From NCBI GenBank assembly GCA_027021185.1, contig JALUUU010000214.1, positions 1-6,978 on the forward strand: a DNA stretch of 6,978 nt, given 5' to 3'. Below the pieces are notes generated by a model that worked only from the letters and a program-made list of their open reading frames with translations, was not told the DNA's origin and did no database searches. Source of the DNA: an archaeon (lineage in GTDB: Archaea > Hydrothermarchaeota > Hydrothermarchaeia > Hydrothermarchaeales > JALUUU01). A program made the position numbers and the translations under genes. Below are positions 1-4,663 of this stretch, one piece after another. Numbering within the stretch: the stretch's first letter is position 1; each line of letters starts with the position of its first letter.

Positions 1-444
1 TTCGGTGAATGGAGGTGGCCGGTGGATGTTGACGATCCCGGAGGTTTGATAAGAGAGGTGGAGAGACAGGTAGGGTGGGACAAAAGGAAAGGCGAGCTTG
101 ATATTTTGGTCGCCTTTACTGGCCGTCGGGACATATGGGGCTACGCAGCCATTGCCGAGCAGTACACTGGCAGTCCTGAAGCCGATACAGTCGTCATAAT
201 CCCACAGTTCGACTTCGGGAGAGGAGAAAAAGACCGCCACGTTTTGCAGAATGAGATTTCTCATCTTTTCGGTGCCGTAGATCACACTGACCCCCAAAAC
301 CCGGCTTACTGGAAAGAAGATATAATGTCCTACTTCTGGCTTTATCACACACATAAGTGGAGCGATGAGTCTAAAGAGATTATAATGAAAAATAGAGAAC
401 GAGTTTTCCACGAAAGTTTTGAAAAGAACTTCAACTTTAGTTGA
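1..444 (+). CDS. Metzincin-like zinc metalloprotease, 5'-truncated, degenerate zinc motif
   Basis: The reading frame is open to the left edge, so this is probably the C-terminal part of a secreted or surface metzincin-type peptidase. Residue numbers here count from a GTG at 22. The zinc-binding helix reads NEISHLFGAVDH (77-88), where the family has HExxHxxGxxH/D. Glu78, His81, Gly84, Asp87 and His88 are present, but the first zinc ligand is Asn77. A Met-turn, DIMSY (100-104), follows at the expected distance, and the stretch before the helix (LVAFTG near 29-34) fits such archaeal domains. The visible part has no cysteine. The GTG at 22 has a good GGAGGT five bases upstream. However, the residues before it (EWRWPVDVDD) read like normal domain sequence, so I prefer a start outside the window. 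Fold call fairly sure; catalytic activity doubtful. No functional link to the downstream genes is evident. Confidence 0.7.
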   Translation, partial: FGEWRWPVDVDDPGGLIREVERQVGWDKRKGELDILVAFTGRRDIWGYAAIAEQYTGSPEADTVVIIPQFDFGRGEKDRHVLQNEISHLFGAVDHTDPQNPAYWKEDIMSYFWLYHTHKWSDESKEIIMKNRERVFHESFEKNFNFS

Positions 445-482
445 ACCTTTCTTAAAAGAAGTATTTACAAAAACCTTCTTCT

Positions 483-495
483 CAAAAGACTTTTG
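483..495. promoter_or_regulatory. Perfect 13-bp palindrome upstream of the regulator gene
   Basis: CAAAAG-A-CTTTTG has two perfect 6-bp arms around a single central base, in the AT-rich gap between the protease stop and the regulator's ATG at 521. It lies 26-38 bases before that ATG. If the transcript is leaderless, that is where a TATA box or its flank would be. The symmetry and position suit an operator, possibly for autoregulation, but only one copy was noticed and short AT-rich palindromes arise by chance. Confidence 0.35.
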
Positions 496-520
496 TATCT
501 TTACTTATAGAATAGAAGCG

Positions 521-1228
521 ATGAGCTCGAGGTTGAGGGGAAAAATAGGGGAGCATGGCCTATGTGTCAAAGTACTCATCAGGTTTTTCTTGAGAGCATG
601 TCCTTTGGCGAAGATATCAGCAGAGTACATAGACCTCGAATACAGAATACAAGAAAAACAGGTGCTTCCGCAAGGAGGGGTCCTAGCTTCACTTCTGGTA
701 AAAAACACCCGGGAAACTGATGCGTTCTTCAGAAGCCTGAATTCGGACAGGGAAGTAAGGTCCCTGAGTTTTCTATACTTCGGCAGACACGAGTCCAAGA
801 TCAGAATAGACTTTGACTGCACCTCTTGTATATTCCTTAACCTGATGGAAAAAATGAGGATCTCCTCAGACTACATCTACTACAAAAATGGCAGCATGGA
901 GGCAGCCTTCACCCTCAAAGACAACGAAGAATTCCGCAATCTCCTGAGGTACTTCACGAAGGAGGGAGTTGATTTTGAGGTTTTAGAGGTGAAGAGAGGC
1001 GTAAACTCCACGGCCACAGAGAAAACAGAATACTTGACTTTCTCCGTATCCTCAAATCTCACCCCAAAACAGCTTGAGATCCTTAAACACGCGTACCACT
1101 CGGGCTACTTCGACAGGGATAGAAAAGTAAACCTTGGGGAGATAGCTGATCACTTCGGACTCAGCCCCGCAACAGTGGGGGTACACATGCGCGTAGGCCT
1201 CAAAAAGATCCTCAAAAACATGATGTGA
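521..1228 (+). CDS. HTH_10 (bacterio-opsin activator type) transcription regulator
   Basis: This is a 235-aa soluble protein with a C-terminal helix-turn-helix. Residues 179-235 begin NLTPKQLEILKHAYHSGYFD and continue through IADHFGLSPATVGVHMRVGLKKIL, the usual layout of archaeal HTH_10 proteins: a TPxQ..L..A...GYFD helix, then the LGEIADHFG.S..TV recognition unit. The N-terminal part (about 13-145) looks like the poorly conserved sensor domain of these proteins. It contains a CxxC pair at Cys100/Cys103 plus Cys15 and Cys27, which could bind metal or sense redox state (inference). The frame is open further upstream to a TTG at 419, inside the protease gene. I chose ATG 521 because it removes a low-complexity, Phe-rich N-terminus translated from AT-rich intergenic DNA, but it has no clear Shine-Dalgarno and may be leaderless. 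The gene ends 21 bases before ctaB on the same strand, so it is a candidate local regulator of the NO-reductase locus. Confidence 0.82.
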   Translation: MSSRLRGKIGEHGLCVKVLIRFFLRACPLAKISAEYIDLEYRIQEKQVLPQGGVLASLLVKNTRETDAFFRSLNSDREVRSLSFLYFGRHESKIRIDFDCTSCIFLNLMEKMRISSDYIYYKNGSMEAAFTLKDNEEFRNLLRYFTKEGVDFEVLEVKRGVNSTATEKTEYLTFSVSSNLTPKQLEILKHAYHSGYFDRDRKVNLGEIADHFGLSPATVGVHMRVGLKKILKNMM

Positions 1229-1230
1229 TA

Positions 1231-1238
1231 TTTAAATA
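1231..1238 (+). promoter_or_regulatory. TATA-like box upstream of ctaB
   Basis: TTTAAATA sits immediately after the regulator stop codon and matches the archaeal TATA consensus well. Transcription would be expected to start about 25 bases downstream, near 1258-1262. That is after the ATG at 1250 and would favour the internal ATG at 1292 as the true ctaB start. A second TATA-like stretch (CTTATATG, 1261-1268) is placed to give a leaderless transcript starting at about 1290. Which one is used cannot be decided from sequence alone. Confidence 0.45.
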
Positions 1239-1249
1239 GGCTGGATAAT

Positions 1250-2146
1250 ATGACACCCCCCTTATATGACGCTAGGACTAAAAAAACATTAATGCGGGAG
1301 TATATTTCACTATTTAAACTCCGCATCGTTGTTCTTCTGGTATTCGTGGCCATAGTCACTGCAGTAACAGCGTCTAGGGGAGCCCTGCATCCAAGTAAAA
1401 TCATTATCCTGGCCGTCGCGGGGGCGCTGGCGTCCGCCGGAGCAAGTATTCTGAACCACTATTTCGACAGAGACATCGACGGAGTAATGGACAGAACAAA
1501 GAACAGGCCTCTTCCCGCTGGAAAAGTAGGGGCCCACTTCGCGTGTTGGCTCGGCATAATACTGATAGGGCTGTCCATACTCATATCCTCCAAACTCAAC
1601 TTTCTTACATCCGCGTACATCCTCTCAGGAGCACTCGTTTACATCTTCATATACACCGTCTGGCTTAAGAGGAGAAGTGCGGCCAACATTGTTATCGGCG
1701 GAACAGCGGGCAGTTGTGCAGTTCTCGCAGGATACGCGGCCATGAATGATAACACAACACTTGCAGCTATTTTAATGGCTCTTCTTGTGTTCCTGTGGAC
1801 ACCACCACACTTCTGGGCCTTCGCTATAGTTCACAAGAGAAGCTATAAGCGGGCGATGATCCCAATGCTTCCTGTGACCCAGGGAGAAACTAGAGCCGCT
1901 AGGCTTATCCTTATGCACACCGTTTTGCTTGTCCAGGCATCCCTGTTGCTGTATGCCCTCGGATATTTCGGTATTCTATACCTTGCGACGGCGGTTATTT
2001 TCGGGTTATTATTCGTTGCATTCAATGTAAAATTGGTGCTGGAACCCACCAAGAAAACAGCCTGGGGAAGCTACAAACTCTCAGGGGTGTATCTTGTGGC
2101 GCTTTTCATAGGAATGCTCCTCGACACCCTATTTAAATTGGCATAA
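1250..2146 (+). CDS. ctaB: Protoheme IX farnesyltransferase (heme O synthase)
   Basis: An integral membrane prenyltransferase of the UbiA superfamily that adds a farnesyl group to the 2-vinyl of heme B to give heme O, used by heme-copper enzymes. Family motifs are clear: the first Asp-rich site NHYFDRDIDGVMDRTKNRPL (about residues 66-85), then LKRRSAANIVIGGTAGS, then FLWTPPHFWAFAI with IPMLPVTQGETRAAR. About nine hydrophobic helices and a length of 298 aa (284 from the second start) are normal for the family. The usual PPL after GGxAG is replaced by AVL, a variation I expect in non-proteobacterial members. ATG 1250 lacks a Shine-Dalgarno. ATG 1292 would give MREYISLFKLRIVVLL, the usual CtaB N-terminus, and fits the TATA positions, so the first 14 residues may not be translated. 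It precedes the NO-reductase operon and probably supplies its heme. No heme A synthase gene is seen here. Confidence 0.95.
   Translation: MTPPLYDARTKKTLMREYISLFKLRIVVLLVFVAIVTAVTASRGALHPSKIIILAVAGALASAGASILNHYFDRDIDGVMDRTKNRPLPAGKVGAHFACWLGIILIGLSILISSKLNFLTSAYILSGALVYIFIYTVWLKRRSAANIVIGGTAGSCAVLAGYAAMNDNTTLAAILMALLVFLWTPPHFWAFAIVHKRSYKRAMIPMLPVTQGETRAARLILMHTVLLVQASLLLYALGYFGILYLATAVIFGLLFVAFNVKLVLEPTKKTAWGSYKLSGVYLVALFIGMLLDTLFKLA
2130..2138 (+). promoter_or_regulatory. TATA-like box for the NO-reductase operon, inside the end of ctaB
   Basis: TATTTAAAT lies within the last codons of ctaB. A start of transcription about 25 bases later (near 2160) would leave a leader of roughly 30 bases carrying the GGAG (2177-2180) that serves the ATG at 2191. 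A second AT-rich stretch, ATAATATTT (2143-2151), is an alternative. This would let the reductase genes be transcribed independently of ctaB. Confidence 0.4.
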
Positions 2147-2190
2147 TATTTGGATACAACATTATTAACCAAAAAAGGAGAGTTAGAACC

Positions 2191-2343
2191 ATGGCAGAAG
2201 AAAAAGAGGGGAATGAAGAAGTTCCATTTCTACCGCGACTATTGGACAACATGTGGCTTTTGCTGATCGTTAGCACGCTGATACTAGGGATTTCCTACGT
2301 CGGATGGGGAGTACTGGAAGCTCTGAACGTTCCCACGAAATAG
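2191..2343 (+). CDS. Small single-helix membrane protein, first gene of the NO-reductase operon
   Basis: This is a 50-aa protein with an acidic N-terminus (MAEEKEGNEE), a short amphipathic stretch (FLPRLLDN), one hydrophobic helix at about residues 21-42 (MWLLLIVSTLILGISYVGWG) and a short tail. AAAGGAG (2174-2180) lies 10 bases before the ATG. The stop is followed after 12 bases by the subunit II start. It occupies the position held by the one-helix subunit IIa gene in the Thermus ba3 cluster, ahead of subunit II. However, the other small protein (4421-4546) looks more like IIa in sequence. I infer that it is an accessory transmembrane subunit or assembly helper. I do not recognise a named family. 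Confidence 0.75.
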   Translation: MAEEKEGNEEVPFLPRLLDNMWLLLIVSTLILGISYVGWGVLEALNVPTK

Positions 2344-2346
2344 GAT

Positions 2347-2352
2347 GGTGAT
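2347..2352 (+). promoter_or_regulatory. Ribosome binding site GGTGAT for subunit II
   Basis: GGTGAT is complementary to the 3' end of archaeal 16S rRNA and selects ATG 2356. The other nearby ATG at 2351 runs straight into a stop (ATG AAA TGA). The site lies just after the stop of the 50-aa gene, so translation of the two is tightly linked. Confidence 0.6.
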
Positions 2353-2355
2353 GAA

Positions 2356-2883
2356 ATGAGCGTAGTACCTCCGGAACATGGTTGGTGGAAGCAGAGTTTT
2401 CCGAGAGAGGAGAGAATGTGGTTCTCTATTGCAATTGTTTGGGCTCTAGTGATGTTCATCATGATGCCTCTGTGGCATGTGTACGGAAAACAGAATCCTT
2501 CCACGGAAACTTATAAAGTAACACCCGCCGATTTCCAGAAAGACGTAGATGCTTTCATCGCCAAATACAAAGTTGGGGAAGAAAAGGGAGTTCCAGTGGT
2601 AGCTCCGCCACCAGGCAGTGACATATACCTCTTGGCTAAACAATGGAGCTGGTCACCGGTTCTTAAACTAAAGAAAGGCGTAACCTATCGACTGCATTTA
2701 TCGTCTATAGATGTCTTGCACGGTTTCTCGCTGTATCCGTTGAGCATTAATTTCATGGTCATACCGGACTACGAGTACGTCTTGACCATCACACCGACAC
2801 AGGCAGGGGAATACTACGTGGTGTGCAATGAATACTGCGGCCTTGGCCACCAGCAAATGGTGGGGAAGATAATAGTGGAGTGA
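2356..2883 (+). CDS. Heme-copper enzyme subunit II with CuA centre (electron entry)
   Basis: This 175-aa, ba3-type subunit II has a single N-terminal membrane helix (about residues 22-43) and an outer cupredoxin domain holding the binuclear CuA centre. The CuA ligands are all present: His122 in LHGFSL, then Cys157, Glu159 (backbone ligand), Cys161, His165 and Met168 in CNEYCGLGHQQM. The aromatic patch QWSW (96-99), where electrons leave cytochrome c or another donor, is conserved. The linker between helix and domain (about 44-90, with VVAPPPGSD) is longer than in Thermus ba3. It accepts electrons from an external one-electron carrier and passes them to the low-spin heme of subunit I. The subunit I gene begins 9 bases after its stop. 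CuA-bearing subunits occur with both O2 reductases and CuA-type NO reductases; the partner's active site argues for the latter here. Confidence 0.95.
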   Translation: MSVVPPEHGWWKQSFPREERMWFSIAIVWALVMFIMMPLWHVYGKQNPSTETYKVTPADFQKDVDAFIAKYKVGEEKGVPVVAPPPGSDIYLLAKQWSWSPVLKLKKGVTYRLHLSSIDVLHGFSLYPLSINFMVIPDYEYVLTITPTQAGEYYVVCNEYCGLGHQQMVGKIIVE

Positions 2884-2892
2884 GGTGAAAAA

Positions 2893-4407
2893 ATGGCTGA
2901 AGAATTCAGGACTTGTCCGGTAACGGGATTTAAGGTCCACCTTCCGGCAGAGAAGCTAATCAAGGTAAACGGCGTTACCGCAGTGGTAGCTATTCTCATT
3001 GGGGGAATAATGGCCCTTCTCGTTGCTATGACAAGATGGGAAACGATTCACCTCCTTTCTCCATTAGACTACTACAAGTTCCTCACCTTGCACGGCTGGA
3101 ACATGCTGGGATACTGGATAATATTCTTCGAGGTCGCTATCCTCTACTTCACCGCTGCAGTGATGCTGAACTGCAGACTGGCGTCTCCAAAGGTTGGATG
3201 GCTGGCGTATATCCTGATGCTGTCAGGTGCTTTGATAACCAACATTACAGTTCTAATGAATCCAGCGAAGAATGCCATAATGTTCACTTCCTACGTCCCT
3301 CTGAAGGCCGATCCTCTGTACTACCTGGGCGTAATTCTGTTCGCTGTGGGTGCTCTAACCGCTGTTCTGTTGTTCTTTGCCACTCTCCATATTGCGAGAA
3401 AGGAGAAAACCTACAAGGGTTCCCTTCCCCTGGTGGTTTTCGGAGCCCTCACAGCGGCAATATTGGCCTTCGGGACTCTGTTCTTCGGAGCGGTCGCACT
3501 GGTGCCTACTTTCACGTGGTCTATGGATCTGACACCGACATGGGATGCTCTGGTATACAGGATAATATTCTGGGCCTTTGCTCATAGTTCTCAGCAGATA
3601 AATGTCTCAGCGATGATAGCGGTGTGGTACTTACTGGCATTCCTCACGGTTGGAGGCACAACGATTAACGAGAAATTCAGCAGACTTGCCTTCCTTTTGT
3701 ACATACTGTTCATAAACATAGCCTCGGCTCACCACATCCTCGTCGACCCAGGGGTGACTCCCGCGTGGAAGATCTGGAACACCAGCTATGCCATGTATGC
3801 AGCTGTTCTTGCGAGCATGATGCATGCTTTCGCTGTTCCGGGAGCTATTGAGGTGGCTCTCAGAAAGAAAGGCTACACAAGAGGCCTGTTCGAGTGGTTA
3901 TGGAAGGCACCTTGGAAGAATCCGGCATTCTCAGCTCTGATTCTGTCAATCATAACATTTGGTTTCCTCGGTGGCATAACAGGTGTACTGGCGGGAACAG
4001 AGCAGCTAAACATACGATTCCATAACACCCTTGCCATAACCGGTCACTTCCATGGAACTGTTGCTGCTGGAACAACATTGGCCTTCATGGGTCTTACGTA
4101 CTACGTCCTGCCCCTCATATTCAGACGGGAAGTAGTGGGACAAAAGTATGCGGTGTATCAGCCATGGCTCTTCGGCATAGGTGTTTCTCTGGTGGCCATA
4201 GGTATGATGGCCTCAGGGCTGTACGGCGTCCCGAGAAGGCATGCCGATCTCACCGGTTTCGGTGGAGCCGGATTTGCCTTTGACTACGATCCAACGGCAT
4301 TCCTATGGCTCAGCATTATGGGACTTGGCGCGCTCCTGGCAGCAGTGGGAGGTGCTCTGTATGTCCTGATAGCTGTAGGGACACTGCTGAAGGGCAAGAA
4401 ACTCTGA
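2893..4407 (+). CDS. B-family heme-copper subunit I, Tyr-less active site; probable CuA-type nitric oxide reductase
   Basis: A 504-aa catalytic subunit with about 13 membrane helices. Ligands: His67 (LHGWNML) and His387 for the low-spin heme, His385 (TGHFHG) for the high-spin heme, and His231, His280 and His281 for CuB. SAHHILVDPGVTPAWK (278-293) is typical of ba3-type enzymes, as is His377 in RFHNT. In O2 reductases of the A and B families the helix-VI motif is H-P-x-V-Y, with a Tyr four residues after the His, cross-linked to a CuB histidine. Here the motif is HSSQQIN, so that position is Gln235. Loss of this Tyr is a hallmark of NO-reducing members, so I predict 2 NO + 2 e- + 2 H+ to N2O + H2O. 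The N-terminus carries CPVTGFKVH (Cys8). GAGGTGA (2882-2888), overlapping the previous stop, serves ATG 2893. Older-style annotation would be cytochrome c oxidase subunit I. The enzyme family is certain; the NO-reductase assignment is likely but inferred. Confidence 0.93.
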   Translation: MAEEFRTCPVTGFKVHLPAEKLIKVNGVTAVVAILIGGIMALLVAMTRWETIHLLSPLDYYKFLTLHGWNMLGYWIIFFEVAILYFTAAVMLNCRLASPKVGWLAYILMLSGALITNITVLMNPAKNAIMFTSYVPLKADPLYYLGVILFAVGALTAVLLFFATLHIARKEKTYKGSLPLVVFGALTAAILAFGTLFFGAVALVPTFTWSMDLTPTWDALVYRIIFWAFAHSSQQINVSAMIAVWYLLAFLTVGGTTINEKFSRLAFLLYILFINIASAHHILVDPGVTPAWKIWNTSYAMYAAVLASMMHAFAVPGAIEVALRKKGYTRGLFEWLWKAPWKNPAFSALILSIITFGFLGGITGVLAGTEQLNIRFHNTLAITGHFHGTVAAGTTLAFMGLTYYVLPLIFRREVVGQKYAVYQPWLFGIGVSLVAIGMMASGLYGVPRRHADLTGFGGAGFAFDYDPTAFLWLSIMGLGALLAAVGGALYVLIAVGTLLKGKKL

Positions 4408-4420
4408 GGAGGAAAAAAGA

Positions 4421-4546
4421 ATGAGCCAGGAAGAAGAGATACAACCAAAAGGAACAATGGTCCTGGTCCTCATATTCTTCGCCGTCTTTGTCCTGTTCTA
4501 CATCCTGAACTGGATATGGCTCAGTGGTGTATGGGAACTAAGTTAG
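4421..4546 (+). CDS. Small subunit IIa-like single-helix protein of the heme-copper complex
   Basis: This is a 41-aa protein, MSQEEEIQPKGTM followed by one hydrophobic helix (about residues 13-35) and an aromatic-rich end (NWIWLSGVWELS). The acidic N-terminus, the PKG just before the helix and the overall size resemble subunit IIa (CbaD) of ba3-type oxidases, a 34-aa one-helix subunit. GGAGG (4408-4412) directly follows the subunit I stop, with eight bases to the ATG. It is the last gene before a terminator, so it is co-transcribed with subunits II and I and probably packs against subunit I. In Thermus, IIa is encoded before subunit II, so the gene order differs here. Confidence 0.78.
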   Translation: MSQEEEIQPKGTMVLVLIFFAVFVLFYILNWIWLSGVWELS

Positions 4547-4572
4547 GCGTAGATCCAGTGACTCGCTGAAAA

Positions 4573-4606
4573 AAGGGAACACCCTTCCTCTTTTTTTTAT
4601 TTTTTA
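4573..4606 (+). terminator. Transcription terminator of the NO-reductase operon
   Basis: A short hairpin, AAGGG-(AACA)-CCCTT at 4573-4586, is followed after four bases by T8-A-T6 (4591-4605). In archaea the T-tract alone is usually sufficient. Its place, 27 bases after the 41-aa gene stop and before a new ribosome binding site and start, marks the end of the operon and indicates that the next gene has its own promoter. Confidence 0.75.
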
Positions 4607-4615
4607 CATCACGGT

Positions 4616-4624
4616 AATTTTATG
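4616..4624 (+). promoter_or_regulatory. Possible TATA box for the CuB-less paralogue gene
   Basis: AATTTTATG lies in the 117-base gap after the terminator, about 48 bases before the TTG start. It would give a transcript start near 4643-4648 and a leader of about 20 bases containing the GGAGGT. The match to the archaeal consensus is only fair. Confidence 0.3.
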
Positions 4625-4651
4625 AAGGTCTAGCTGAACACAGCATTTAAT

Positions 4652-4657
4652 GGAGGT
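4652..4657 (+). promoter_or_regulatory. Ribosome binding site GGAGGT that decides the TTG start at 4664
   Basis: GGAGGT stands six bases before TTG 4664, the best spacing for the long reading frame. The only in-frame ATG nearby (4688) has no such site. The same GGAGGT also precedes an out-of-frame ATG at 4660, by two bases, which opens an 11-codon frame ending at 4695. Confidence 0.6.
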
Positions 4658-4663
4658 TTATGT

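Noticed and set aside
22..24. GTG 22 with GGAGGT five bases upstream as a true protease start
   Set aside because: The frame continues to the window edge, and the preceding residues look like part of the folded domain, so the site is probably internal. It cannot be excluded.
454..481. AAGAAG...CTTCTT inverted repeat as a terminator hairpin after the protease
   Set aside because: The stem is short and A/T-rich, the loop is about 13 bases, and no T-tract follows.
419..520. Longer N-terminus for the regulator, starting at TTG 419 and overlapping the protease gene
   Set aside because: The extra 34 residues are Phe/Lys/Thr-rich sequence read from AT-rich gap DNA and span the palindrome, and no ribosome binding site fits. 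ATG 521 is preferred, although its own signal is weak.
505..822. 105-aa open frame on the - strand opposite the regulator
   Set aside because: Antisense shadow. It has no motif and no ribosome binding site that I can see, and the + strand gene has a clear HTH domain.
2150..2172. TTGG...CCAA inverted repeat before the operon as an operator
   Set aside because: Only four or five outer bases pair across a long unpaired centre, which is expected by chance in this AT-rich stretch.
3036..3587. 183-aa open frame on the + strand inside subunit I
   Set aside because: It is an out-of-frame shadow of a well-supported membrane protein gene and its translation shows no recognisable domain.
2356..4407. 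Straightforward annotation as an O2-reducing cytochrome c oxidase
   Set aside because: The H+4 Tyr required in A- and B-family oxidases is Gln235, so the NO-reductase reading is better supported.
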